Origin: Bidens hawaiensis
Taxonomy: Eukaryota; Streptophyta; Magnoliopsida; Asterales; Asteraceae
Length of the DNA: 64,000 bases
Assembly: GCA_021521415.1 (NCBI GenBank)
Contig: JAIQDT010003828.1
Location: 62,001 to 126,000, forward strand
Reading direction: 5' to 3'
Positions 1 through 10,965 of the stretch are shown in pieces. Positions within the stretch are counted from its first letter, which is position 1. Each line of letters opens with the position of its first letter. The notes below the pieces were generated by a model that did not search any database, had not been told where the DNA came from, and saw nothing but the letters and a program-made list of their open reading frames with translations. Made by a program: the position numbers and the translations under genes.

Positions 1-230
1 TTGATTATCTTATATGGCGTATAAGTTTTTATAACTTATACGGCGTATAGGATCAACAAACTTATCCATTTGTATGCTTATCCGTTTGATGAATCTTATC
101 CGTTTATTGATCTTATACGTTTATAGCCTTATACGCTGATGGAGTTACACGCTGATATAGGCTTATACGTTGAATGGGTTACACGTTTGTTGGACCACAT
201 ATGTCTAAGAAGTTATACGTGTATAGTTGA
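1..230. repeat. Degenerate CGTATAAG / CTTATACG array in retroelement leader
   Basis: The first 200 bases repeat variants of cttatacg, cttatccg, ttacacg and gcgtataag roughly every 20-30 bases. The same motif set recurs at 8280-8340, 8680-8905 and 9350-9415, inside and just after LTR-like sequences, so I read this stretch as the leader or LTR remnant of the same retroelement group. It lies directly before a decayed ORF that starts at an ATG preceded by a splice-acceptor-like tgtgcag. No coding potential is visible here. Confidence 0.5.
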
Positions 231-295
231 TATTTATAAAATTGGTTTTAAAATTTACTAACATGTTCTCTGTTTGTCTGATTGTGTATGTGCAG

Positions 296-1318
296 ATGGT
301 GAGATCTAAGGATTCTGATGCAAACCATAAAATTTATCCTTTTTTTATGGTTCTGATGATAAGATGGAACCATTTCGTATCATTCTGCCATTCTTCGAGA
401 GATCAAGGATCCATAAAGCAATCACAGCGAACACGGTTACTATCAAGGAGTTGATTGCTGAATTCTAGAACAATGCTAAACTTAAGGAAGAGTGTATAAA
501 ATCTGTGGTTAAGAAAAAGGAAATCATTGTGTCTGAACAAGTTATTCGGGATGTTCTGGAACTTTGTGATGAATCTACATATCCTACGTTCTTGGATGAA
601 AGATTGGTAAAAGGATGTTTGCTGAGGATGGGGTATCAAAATGAATTGAGTAAAGGGTCTTTGAAGACTGAGATTTCTAGACCTTACAAGTTTTTGGTTC
701 ATGTGATTGTGCATTGCTTTGGGCATTGAAAGGGTGGATACGAGGAAATTCTTGATTATTAGATATGCATGATGGCTGCTCTAAGCTTGAACTTGAAGTA
801 TAGCTTCTCAAAAGTTATTTTTGAGCAGATGAAGCTTTATTTCAACAACAAATGGTTATTGTACCCAAGATTTATTCAACTGATTATTGACCATCAATTT
901 CCTGGTATTGATAAGTCTGGTGAAATAATGAAGCTTGCACATATGTATGTCTCTGGATGTGCTAAACTCAATACTTACAGGAATAAAGATGAAGATCAGA
1001 TTCCAAAATTCAGATCGTTATTTGGAAACTTGTTGAATCCTGATTATGTAGCTCCAACTAATAATCAATGGAGGAAGGATGAGAGTGATTCTGATAGAGA
1101 AAATGAGAACGTAAGAATGCAAGGGTTTTTTGCATTAGGAGGAAAGTGGTTTGTTAAGGCCGAAGATGCGGACGCTGCTGAAGGTTCTCAAAAGAATAAA
1201 AAGAAACGCAAGCGTGCAGTTAAAACTGAAGTTATTACACCTCATGTTCCTGATGTTGTTCAACATGAACTAGTTCAAGCTCCACAAGACCCTTTTCGTA
1301 AAAATTCTGGTGATGATG
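296..1318 (+). pseudogene. Decayed Asteraceae retroelement-associated ORF, N-terminal part
   Basis: Function unknown. Joining reading frames gives a protein resembling an uncharacterised family common in Asteraceae genomes and usually found with LTR retroelements: an N-terminal RIHKAITANTVTIKELIAEF-type segment (about 390-466), then FLVHVIVHCFGH (about 690-726), LLYPRFIQLIIDHQFPG (about 858-908) and YVAPTNNQWR (about 1047-1076), followed by a lysine-rich tail with KKKRKR, a possible nuclear signal. It is broken: a frame change near 340-370, stops near 467 (tag), 727 (tga) and 760 (tag). The tail is cut by a 4.16 kb insertion at 1319 and resumes at 5479. Family membership is from memory of similar hypothetical proteins; the breaks are directly visible. 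Confidence 0.6.
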
Positions 1319-1741
1319 TGTAAGGCCCCGTTACCAGTGCCCTACATTGGACGTTGGATTTACTCATAAACACAGTTCTAAATATCAGAGTGAATTACAA
1401 CTTTCGCGGAATTATAATAATTGTCAACCATTCATTACAAACATTTTTAACTTGTCTTTTAAAACATAACATAAATGATAACAACAAAACATCACGACAA
1501 ATCTTCAGATGCCAGCCTCTTCGATCTTGCCATGTGTCCCGCTCAAACCAGCTGTCTCAATCTGTTAAACGGCATGCATACTAAAAGTTAGCTTTGCTGA
1601 GTGAGTTCTAGTTCATTAGATAACTTACTTTACATACACATATATGTGTCCGAAGGTACGCATTACATACTTAACTAGTTCATCATTCTTTCATATACAT
1701 TCATAGCTATCCTTACATTATAAAAAGCATTTCTCCCTACA

Positions 1742-1912
1742 TACCTCGGATTTTATTAGGGTCCGGTACCCTCCATCCTCGGATATTATTAGGGTCCGGT
1801 CTCCCTTCTTCCTCAGATATTATTAGGGTTCGGTACCCTCCATCCTCGGATATTATTAGGGTCCGGTACCCTCCATCCAAAAAATATTATTAGGTTCCGG
1901 TCTCCCTTTCAT
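1742..1912 (+). repeat. Tandem repeat, about 34-bp unit, five copies
   Basis: Units of the form cctcggatattattagggtc followed by cggtaccctccat or cggtctccctt recur five times in a row with small changes (cctcag, ccaaaaaat). The repeat lies within the probable solo LTR; gypsy LTRs often carry such minisatellites. Confidence 0.85.
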
Positions 1913-2585
1913 TCCTACTATCATGCCATACCTTTCCATATATATAATTGTAAGTTTCATACGTACATACATCATTCGTCCATCGTATACACAATCATAT
2001 CATCTAACCATCACCTGGAAGTGCATGCAATATTCGAAGATCGTTCACACACCGACAAGCTTTCATTCACATTTAAGATATACGTAAATAACATACAAAT
2101 CATATATGGCATACACTTACCATTTAAGGTAAGTGTATTAACTATCACATCGAGTATGCACACAGCCCCAAAAACATAACAAGGAATGGGACTAGAAACT
2201 CACCTGAACTCGGTTACGTTCACCGTTTATGGTTATTCCTTTCTTGAGTTGTGCACGACTAACTGTATAACAGTTACACGTATCAATTTAACTATCACTA
2301 CCCATATCGTTTTTCTAGTTTAATTATTACCCTCAACGAACAGGGGTCCGGGGGCAGCGCCCCTGGCAGCGGGTTTCTAGAGGCCACAGCCCCTAGAAGG
2401 GCCCAAGGGGTAGAGCCCCTGGCTAGGGTCGAGCTCTTTGTAATTAACTGTCTTAACACATTTTCCATTAGAATTTTAATTTATTATTTTATTTGCTAAC
2501 TTAAAAGTTTGAGGGCTTCTTTGTAATTAAATCATTCTTTTCTAAGTCCAAGGACCATTCTGTCATTTTATTAAACTTCTAGTTC

Positions 2586-2925
2586 GTGGCCCAGTTCTTA
2601 ACGAATTGGGGTTCATTTGTTACTTCTGTCTCTCATAACGAATTGACTAATTCGTTACTTTACAACGAATTGACCTTCATAGCGAACTGAGCCCTATAAC
2701 GAATTGGACCTTATAACGAATTGAACCTTAATAACGAACTGGTCCTTGTAACGAACTGGTCCTTGTAACGAATTAGATCTTATAACGAACGGGTTAACGA
2801 ACTTGCTTAACGAATGAAACTCATTTGTTATTCTATCTTGATGAACTGACATAATGAATCAGCCTAACGAACCAGAACTCATTCGCTAACTCTCCGTAAT
2901 GAATCACTTAACGAATTCGTTACAC
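2586..2925 (+). repeat. Cluster of AACGAATTG / AACGAACTG motifs
   Basis: Around twenty copies of aacgaattg, aacgaactg or close variants occur within 340 bases at irregular 12-25 base spacing, in both pyrimidine-rich and purine-rich contexts. It is a degenerate short tandem array in the probable solo LTR. Nothing suggests coding. Confidence 0.75.
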
Positions 2926-3291
2926 GCGCGCCTAGGGTTAGGTCAGAATGTCAGAGAACATTCTCTGACATCCTTACCTCATACGCCCCCTTTTCGGCGT
3001 CGTCTTTCCGGCGCCGTGATGTGCTGTGCGCGTGCGGTTAAAATATAAGAGGTTGGATAATTGCTTTTGCACAAGATCGTGTTTTAAATTTATAAAAGTT
3101 ATTTCTACAAAGACTAAACACACACAAAATAGGAAATTGTACATATCGTATATGTAGAATAGTATTGGTAAGAACCAAGTATCGATCCGTGGACATAAAT
3201 GTTTCTAATAGTGAATCGTTGTTTTACTTTAATCGGAGGTTTAAATCATTTTGGGGTTAATTTTTTTCAAACTTCGTATAAAATATAAATA

Positions 3292-3292
<1 letters not shown>

Positions 3293-3325
<33 letters not shown>
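3293..3325. repeat. (TA)n microsatellite
   Basis: An uninterrupted run of about sixteen TA dinucleotides in AT-rich DNA. A second simple repeat, mostly gatgat/gatgatgg, lies at about 4182-4220. Confidence 0.95.
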
Positions 3326-3329
<4 letters not shown>

Positions 3330-4367
3330 GTGACCAAGAAAAGAGATTCTAAACTAGTTGTTCAATTATGCGAAGGTTACCATCTAAGATCAAGAATCCA
3401 CTCCATTTTAGCATTGATAATTAATATTTTAAACATGTGGTAAACTTGCCGTAGCAATATATGATAGATAGCTCCTTAAACCTTAAGTGAGCATCTTTGG
3501 CACTAAGGAGATAACATGCGCATTTTAAAGTCCACCCTTCCCTAATGTCATGCCATCTCAATGATGTCAATTTAAGTTGGCAAGTAGTTTCGTAAAGTAG
3601 AAAGATTAGGATTGACTTCGATTTCTCAAATACCAATTCTATCAACTTCGGGTGGTTGTAGTTTAGTCACACAACCTCCCCTTGTTTGATTTATGTAGGT
3701 TATATTTACACATTCCATTAACATATGATTTCTTTAACTAGCATGATATCCTAAGCAAAGCCATTTTCGGATTACCAAGACTTAGAGAAATACATCTTAA
3801 CTTGTATCTCATCATTTCTAAGTACAATATAAGGATCCCTGTTTCGATAATGTATCAAAGTATTTCTATATTTCAAGAACATGAATCGATCATGAACGAT
3901 TGCCAATATAATTGACAACCACCAACTTTGAATTAGTAATTTAAGATGGTGAAACATTTCTCATCAAAAGATAATTGTAATATAACCATGTACTTTACTA
4001 GACTACACCACATGTTTTGTATATTTATCAAGCAAAACAAAGTTTCTTCATAGATTTTAGATGGTAATATGAGTTTAGCTCATAATGAGCATGATGATAA
4101 ACATTAAAACAGATGATAATAACAAATACATGATTAAACTTGGAACAATCTAACCGAATGTAGATGAATCTTCCTTCTTAATGATGATGATGATGGATGA
4201 TGATGATGGTTGATGGTGATGACCTCCAAGCCTTCAAACTCTACACTAAATCTTCTATGTGTGTGTTAGTGTGTGTTTTTATTAGAGAAAACCGGATAGA
4301 ATTATTTTCAAGGCACACCAAATGAGTGCAACATGAGCCACTATTTATAGGCAATCTGGAGTGTGAG

Positions 4368-4650
4368 GCACGGCCCCGTGGTTGGTGGGCACGCCCCTGT
4401 GTATTTTTATGACATGTGGCAGATTTATTTTGTCTTTTCTGAAAGGTGGCCACGGCCCCGTGGTTGATAGGCACGGCCCCGTGGTTTTTAGTGACATGTG
4501 CTAATTCTTCTTTGTCTTTTCTGTGTTCTCATCCACGGCCCCGTGTTTGGTAGGCACGGCCCCGTTCTTTTGCTTCCAGATTTTGTCTTTTCTTGTGTTC
4601 TCGTCCACGGCCCCGTGTTTGGTAGGCACGGCCCCGTGCTTTTGCTTCCA
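4368..4650. repeat. CACGGCCCCGTG palindrome array, about 75-bp period
   Basis: The near-palindrome cacggccccgtg recurs in pairs separated by about 20 bases (ggttgataggcacggccccg pattern), the pairs spaced about 75 bases apart near 4372, 4451, 4532 and 4607. The repetition keeps a frame open on the plus strand (4498-4809), but the product is only a repeat translation. It contrasts sharply in GC content with its AT-rich surroundings. Confidence 0.8.
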
Positions 4651-5478
4651 GATTTTGTCTTTTCTTGTGTTCAGAAGCATCTGGGCGTGTTTCTTGAGGC
4701 ATGGGGGCGTGTTTCTTTGTTTTCTTGTGTTTTCTTCCGTTTTTCTTCGTCTTTTTGCTTGTTTCTTCGTTTGGGGCTTGGTTTCACCTTAAATTATGTT
4801 TTATTATGATAAATAGTCTTTTATGCTATATTATTTAATAGAAATTGCAATTTTTAGAGATTATTTGATGCCGAAAAGATGTATATTTCTATGTACATCA
4901 CGCCGCCGTGCCGAAAAACCGGGCGGTGGCCGAAAAAGCGTGTTTTAACCCCATTTTACACTGTTTTTCACTGTTTTTCGTCCCATTCGATCCAGATCTG
5001 AGTTAGGGTGACCCCTAGGCTCATCTTTTACTCGGTTCATACCCGATTCCACCCGGATCTCGTGACTTTAACGGTTTAAAGGTGTCAGCTCGTCGTTTCG
5101 TGACTAAATATAGCGGGTTTGGATCTATACAATATCATACTATCTTTACCTCGGGTTGATGCTCGGGTTTCTTGGTGATTTTGGCTAGAGAGAGGAAGTA
5201 GGATGAGAGAGAGCTAAGTGTGTGTTTTTGATGGTGTAAGGAATGAGTGAAATGGATGGATTAATGCATAATTGTTGTTTATGTATTATGGGTCATGGGC
5301 TTAAGCCCACGGTCTTTTCTTTTTTTCCTTTTTAATTTAAGTCCATAACTCATATCTATTTAACCAACACAAGCCCAACTCATAACAACTCATATTTTAT
5401 TTATCTAAACCGATAAACGACACACTATTAAATAAACGAAACCTATTTTATTATTCTTATCAAAATCAGGATGTTACA

Positions 5479-7833
5479 TGGTGAGGATACTGAGTCTGAT
5501 CACTAAATTCCTAAGAATTTATTATCTGATCCTTGTGGTTTGCATGATTTTCTTAAAGAAAGAAGAACAAAGAAAAAGTCTGACGATGATAATGATGAAA
5601 CTTATGTTCCAGAAGCAAGTCAAAGTCAACTAAAGAAGAAAAGACGTGTAAAACATATGGTCAAAAGGTCTGTGATTGGCAGATGCATAGTTGATGAATC
5701 TGATGTGGATGATGGTCAAGGATTATTTGGTGATCAAACTCCTGAGGTAGTCAAATTACCTGAATCTGTAAAAGCTCCTGAGAAAACACCAGTGTTCGAG
5801 GTAAATTTGGATGACACTATTGATCGGTTGTTAAAGATACCGAAATTTACTCCAAAAGTTCATGATGCTATACACCAAGAAACATCTAAAGTTGATCCCA
5901 AAGTTTCTCAAGCTGCTGATCCCAATGTGTTACAACAATCATTTTCAGATGTATATCTGCAAAATTGATGGACCATCGAAAGAAGATGTTGAGATGTTGA
6001 AGGAAAAAGTGGCAAATCATGATGTGAGGATAAAGAGTTTGGCTGATTAAAATGCTCGTCTTCGTGCTGATAACATTGATATTAAGAAGCGGTTGGACGA
6101 GAGCGAACGCAAGAGAAAACTATCTGATGATCTGCTCGTGGAACACATGAAGTATTTTGTTATAATTGAGAAAAAATTGGGAATACGTTTGAATTCAGAA
6201 GTTGATCGAGATGAGGCTGGTAATAAGGTGTATGAGAGAGTGTATAGTGGTGATATAGGTGTAACTGAAGCATCATTTCATGTTGATTATGACTTAGATA
6301 ATGTTGTTGATAAAGGAAAATCCAAAATTAAATAGAAGAGCCTATTATTGAGAATGTGATTGAAACTTCTATGCAAGTTGGTGAGTCTAGCCATATTGAT
6401 CCGGTAATTGTAGAATCTATTGATCCTATTGAACAACCAGTTCAAGATGTTGATGAAGTACAGGGTGTTGAGGAGAAATAAGAAGATAAAGAAGATGAGG
6501 AAATTGTAGACTTTAGTGGTTCAGATAATGACAATTTTGATTATTTTGATGACGACGATGACACACCGCAAGGTGGTGCTGGTTCGGTTGCTGGAAAGAC
6601 TGTAAAGAAGTTTGAACCTACTGGTAGTGATGATGAAAAGAATGATCCACCACAAGAATCAAAATCTGATAAAGCACCGACTGATAAAACAGTGGAGGAG
6701 TTAGAAGAGTTGGCTACTTCTAGTGTTCGAGTTACAAACTTGGTAGATACACTGGAAGAAGGGGAGATTCCAGTCGATAAATCTGCTTTAGCAAAGATGT
6801 TGGAAGTTTCTTTAGACGGTTTTGACATTTGACATTGAGTAAGATATTCTAGAAACTGGCATTGATGCTTATTTGTTAAATACTGATGTCGAGTTTATAG
6901 ATCAACCTGAAGCGGTCAAGTACGTTGGTGAAGAAGAAGAGTTAGATACTTTTGATGAGGCATTCGATGAGGAAATTGATATGAGGCCAAATCCGAACAA
7001 GCAAGCCAAAAAGTTTAGTGAATATGAGATTAGAAGTTGGTTTCCTGATCGGGTTGAAATTCCAAAACAAATATTCAAGAATCCTATAAAGTGTTAGAAG
7101 AAGACTGGAGTGGATACCGCAATGGGTAAATGTTTGAGTATTTCTTATCTGAGCAAGATCAAGAAAGTTGGGATTAGAAGATTATTTGAACTGCAATACT
7201 TCAATAATTTGATGGATTTGAAGAGTTTACCATGGTTTGATGCGTACGATATTTGCATGCATTATGATTTGTTGTAGAGTGATCCAGTGGATATTATTTG
7301 GAGATTTATGATCAATGAAGCGAAATATGGTTTCAAGAAATGGACACCTCAAAAGCCTAAGGTGTTCAAATATAGAAAACGTAAGAATCCTGAGGGGGTG
7401 TTGATTAAATATTTGAGATATACAAGGCCTAATTCGCTTCGCATTATCCCATTGTACCCAATGGAACAGGATTTTCATCCTTACTTCCTTTGTTGGTCTT
7501 ATATGGCGTTGATTGATGAAGCGAGCATATACTTGGATCGGAGAAATGAAAAGTATGATGTGATAAGGGTACATGATCCAATGTGGTTAATTAATTGTTC
7601 GTGGAAAGACGTTGAGATATTACATGTTAACAAGATTCAATGTAATGATGCTAATGTGAAGACTCAAGCCAACCAATTTTAGAAGGTTGTGGATTTGTGT
7701 TATGACAAGAAGATACATTCTGGTAGCTTGGGAGACTAATTGGAGAGCGATTAGTGATGAACAGTAAAAGCTTGAAGCTGAACGTGAAGAAAAGATTAAA
7801 GATCGTGTTACAGAGGCCTCTTGGAACAAGTTT
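5479..7833 (+). pseudogene. Decayed Asteraceae retroelement-associated ORF, C-terminal part
   Basis: This continues the ORF interrupted at 1318. It holds an acidic and lysine-rich low-complexity middle (5540-6330 and 6530-7095, with KKKRR clusters and runs of D/E) and a better conserved end at about 7100-7720: WRFMINEAKYGFKKW, IIPLYPMEQDFHPYF, DPMWLINCSWKDVEI and VVDLCYDKKIHSG. Frames are broken by many stops (for example near 6048, 6333, 6478, 7095, 7276 and 7680) and at least one shift. The last 239 bases form one arm of an inverted repeat. The function of the family is unknown; association with LTR retroelements is inferred from the polypurine tract and LTR that follow. Confidence 0.55.
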
Positions 7834-8094
7834 TAATGTCTTGATATTGAAACTTGTTCCAAGAGGCCTCTGTAACACGATCTTTAATCTTTGCTTCACG
7901 TTCAGCTTCAAGCTTTGCCTGTTCATCACTAACCCCCCCCCCCCCAATTCGTCTCCCAAGCTCTACCAGAATGTATCTTCTTGTCATAACACAAATCCAC
8001 AACCTTCTAAAACTGGTTGGCTTGAGTCTTCACATTCTCATCTTTACATTGAATCTTGTTAACATGTAGTATCTCAATGTCTTTCCACGAACAA
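7595..8094. repeat. Large inverted repeat, about 240-bp arms with 16-bp loop
   Basis: Left arm 7595-7833 and right arm 7850-8094 are near-perfect reverse complements around the loop 7834-7849. Differences are a handful of substitutions and a run of fifteen C at about 7932-7946 in the right arm, where the left arm reads tggagagcga. The arms are a duplicated, inverted copy of the 3' end of the flanking decayed ORF, so a transcript through it would fold into a long hairpin. Confidence 0.9.
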
Positions 8095-8179
8095 ACCTGT
8101 TGTTTGATGAAGCTAGGAAATAATATCGGAAGAGAGTATTTGGGAGTGATTGAAGACCTAGCAATATCCAAGGGGAGTT

Positions 8180-8640
8180 TGTTAGAACATTTTTGTCTAA
8201 TGCTAGGTCTATTGAGCTTAATATGTCATTCGTATGTTTGTTAGGGGCTAAACTTTCAATAGATGAAAGTGCGTATGTGGAAACGTATAAGTACGAGGAC
8301 GTATAAGCTTATACTTCCGTATAAGCTTATACGGAGCCTGACTTTACACGTTGACACTGTTCATCTATATATAGGGCTTTCATGTTAGATTTTTTGTAAC
8401 AGTTGTGACAGTTATTCAGTTTTGTACTCAGATTGTTATATCGATATACTGAATGTTATGAGTGATTGTGTTGTGACTGCTTTATGATATAATTCCACTA
8501 TATCGTATCAAATAGTAAATATAAATGAATCGGTCCTAATCATTACGATTTAACGTACATGATGTTTAGCATGATGAGGATCATGTTATTTGATTCATTG
8601 ATACATACTATTCATTTATGTTGGAGTGATTTTTGTTAGA
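8180..8640 (+). mobile_element. Copia-type LTR (A), right end uncertain
   Basis: A purine tract (ccaaggggagt) ends at 8179 and is followed by TGTTAGAACATTTTTGTC, the usual join of polypurine tract and 3' LTR in Ty1/copia elements. Inside are a perfect 18-bp palindrome (8317-8334), a TATA-like ctatatatagg near 8364, and a T-rich region. The start is well supported; the right end is not visible as a clean CA terminus and is placed only approximately. Confidence 0.5.
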
Positions 8641-8679
8641 TCAAACCGAAAATCAAAATCATGAATTTAAGTTTGTTCA

Positions 8680-8905
8680 GTCTGTATAAACGTATAAGAT
8701 CATCTTGCTCCGTATAAGTTGAGTTTTTTTTTGTTGTTGTCGTATAAGATTGTTTGAGGGATATACAACGTATAAGGTGTTATACGCTGACTTGGGTATC
8801 CGCTTGGTTTTTGGGCGCATAAGGAGTTACACGTTGGTGTTTGACAGCATAAGGTTATATGCTACATTTAGTTGTTGGCGTATAAACTGGTTTGTACGTA
8901 TAAGG
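8680..8905. repeat. CGTATAAG-rich leader repeats
   Basis: Some ten variants of cgtataag, gcataagg, ttatacgc and gttacacg follow LTR A. The composition matches the first 230 bases of the window, supporting a shared leader type in related elements. No coding is evident. Confidence 0.6.
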
Positions 8906-9027
8906 TTTTACTTTCATGTGCGTGCTGATTTTCTCGATTTACGTGCAACTGTGAAAATAATTAATCGTTCAAGTTCGTTTAATGAAGAAGATCTAATTCG
9001 AAGTTATATCATTGGGTTGTTAAGAAA

Positions 9028-9213
9028 ATGGACTCATCCAGTCAAGTTGTTGCTGAAAAAGACATATCCGTCAAATCCGAAAGTTCGGAAACTTCAACCG
9101 TTATACATGTCGATTCTGAAAACTTAAAGAGAAGTGTGTTTGAATATCAAGACGATAGGGGAGATGACTTTAAGATCGAGTTTGTTAGTCTAAGCAATAT
9201 CCGAGGGGGAGTC
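9028..9213 (+). pseudogene. Possible gag start fused to polypurine tract
   Basis: A short ORF begins MDSSSQVVAEKDISVK after the leader repeats and runs straight into a purine tract (ccgagggggagtc) and LTR start at 9214. The hydrophilic opening fits the first residues of a copia Gag, but it is too short to classify. The arrangement LTR A - leader - gag start - polypurine tract - LTR B is what an internal deletion of a retroelement would leave. This is an inference from order alone. Confidence 0.35.
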
Positions 9214-9720
9214 TGTTAGAGTATAAACGTCTACTGCTTAGACACCAAAACCAAGCAAATCCAAGGGGGGGTCTGTTAGAGCATTTTTGTCTATCGCTAG
9301 GTCTTGGATTGGTTAAACGAGCTATTATTGTTTGAGATGTTGCAAGGAACGTATAACTTGGTAAACGTATAAGCTTATACGGGCGTATAAGCTTATACGC
9401 CACACCCACTTATACGGTCCATTGTGTTTGGTATAAATAGATGTCATATCTTATAACAATTAGAGAACAATTTTAAAGGGTCATATCTTGTAATCTTTAG
9501 AGAGAGAGAGCTTTCATGTCATATCAATAAAGGAGAATCTTTGTATGAATTGCTATGTGTTTATCCCTTTGATTAGTGATTCCGCCATTGATAATCATAG
9601 AGTAAACATATTGTAACGTCGATCCGTAACGACTTTATATTTATTATGATAATCATTAAAACCAATCAAATAAACGTAAACTTACTGCGTTTTGTTTTAG
9701 TTCTACTATCATAGCGAACG
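9214..9720 (+). mobile_element. Copia-type LTR (B) with duplicated polypurine/LTR start
   Basis: Two tandem LTR starts occur: gggggagtc then TGTTAGAG at 9214, and ggggggtc then TGTTAGAG at 9274, followed by catttttgtctatcgctagg, which matches the start of LTR A. Two 16-bp perfect palindromes CGTATAAGCTTATACG lie at 9366-9381 and 9384-9399. A TATA-like ggtataaatag at about 9430 and an aataaa at about 9528 fit LTR promoter and polyadenylation signals. The right end is not fixed. Confidence 0.5.
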
Positions 9721-10640
9721 TAACACAAACCAACTAAATGTTATTTCTTTAGTTCCGGTGTCGTAACGAACGTGATGGAAACCGACCGAATTCGCATAGA
9801 TTAACCGCTTCAAAGCATGGGATCGATAACGGTTGGGTTTTACCAACGATCGAGTTTTAACGACCGGCTGCACCCTATTGGTCCACCTCGAGATTTCTTT
9901 TGTTTTAGTTCCAATAGAATAACACATGTAACCGAAACATCCAAATTCGTGTCAACTTACCTACTCAATGTTTGAGACTAAAAACACTTAGGGTTTCCCA
10001 TAGCCCGAATTTTACTGACCTATCACAGCGCAACACGCCAAGTAAAATACTAATTAGTTAAAAAATGCTCAAAACATCGTTTGCATATAATAACGAGGCA
10101 TTTTAGTGTAAAAAATTAATTAGTTATGTAACAATGTAATATGTTTATGTTGAGTTTTTTTCCCTATGCGTTGACAAATATTAATTTAGAGTTTAGACCC
10201 ATTTGCTATCACCTCGTTTGGATTAATTAAATAGCTTGGAGTAGAAATCGATCATAACCTGATCAGAAAACCGATTTTAACCCGAATTAAAACATATTAT
10301 AAATCAGTTTTGACAATTGTTAATTAACCCAAACCGATTTCAATTCAAACCGATTTTAAGATTTAAACCAGTTATACACCTCTTCTATGAATAGACTCAC
10401 AATTTTGTCTGATTATTAGAGAGAGAAAACAATGTCAAACTTCATATGCACATGCAACAATACTAAAGAAATATATTGTGCGAAAACCAAGATAAATATT
10501 TTAACGCTAGTTGTTGGTACACTGTAAGTCTAAAGGTAATAGGACTTAAGCCCTAGTAATCCAATCAAAACTCGACATTTAGGCGATGACATGACACTGA
10601 ATCAAGACTCTTAACCAAGTCCCATAGGGTGTAGTGGGGC
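9721..10640. other. Unassigned AT-rich DNA
   Basis: No coding, RNA or mobile-element signature is visible. A purine/pyrimidine-skewed stretch at 10240-10380 repeats variants of aaccgattttaa. A GC-rich segment follows at 10690-10805. Confidence 0.5.
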
Positions 10641-10832
10641 TTGATTGCCCACCCCTAATTTATTGATTCAACCCTTGCTCAAAAGCTTGACCAAGCCCCG
10701 TGGTCCGGACAACAGGGGCCGTCCGCGCCCCTGTTCACTTGGGTGGTGTAGTGGTGTGCGCGAGCCATCTAGGCTGCCACATGGACCGCGCCCCCCGTCC
10801 CCCACACACACTCAGCCTAATACAGTTTGCAT

Positions 10833-10857
10833 TAATAATAATAATAATAATAATAGA
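10833..10857. repeat. (AAT)n microsatellite
   Basis: Eight consecutive AAT-type triplets lie upstream of the carboxylesterase relic. Confidence 0.95.
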
Positions 10858-10965
10858 TAATAAATATGAGATGTTGACTTGAATGGTTATTAAAGCAAAG
10901 TGAATGCGGTCTCTGTCTTGCATCTTATATCGCCCCATATTCATTTCCATTCTCCATTGTTCACA

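Larger units (their letters stand above)
1319..5478 (-). mobile_element. Probable solo LTR of a Ty3/gypsy element, with extra material inside
   Basis: The insert begins TGTAAGGCCCCG and ends ATGTTACA, and it separates two parts of one decayed ORF. Five-base flanks are tgatg (1314-1318) and tggtg (5479-5483), a target duplication with one mismatch. Read on the minus strand it starts TGTAACATCC and ends GGGGCCTTACA, the same terminal style as the 3 kb Tekay LTR at 17921. No gag or pol coding sequence is present, so a solo LTR left by recombination is the simplest reading. About 3.0-4.87 kb has a different character (TA run, GATGAT run, GC-rich repeats) and may be a second nested insertion whose ends I cannot fix. 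Confidence 0.5.

Noticed and set aside
1742..1912. CRISPR-like array
   Set aside because: Units are contiguous without unique spacers, and the context is plant LTR sequence.
4498..4809. 103-codon open frame on the plus strand
   Set aside because: It is kept open by the repeated CACGGCCCCGTG array; the product is the same peptide repeated and ends in a pyrimidine-rich run.
6541..6828. 95-codon Ser-rich frame on the minus strand
   Set aside because: It is the complement of the acidic low-complexity part of the retroelement-associated ORF; D/E-rich coding sequence gives S/F-rich antisense frames.
10645..10950. Short frames upstream of the carboxylesterase relic
   Set aside because: They span a GC-rich patch and the AAT microsatellite and show Asn or Ile runs typical of repeat translation.
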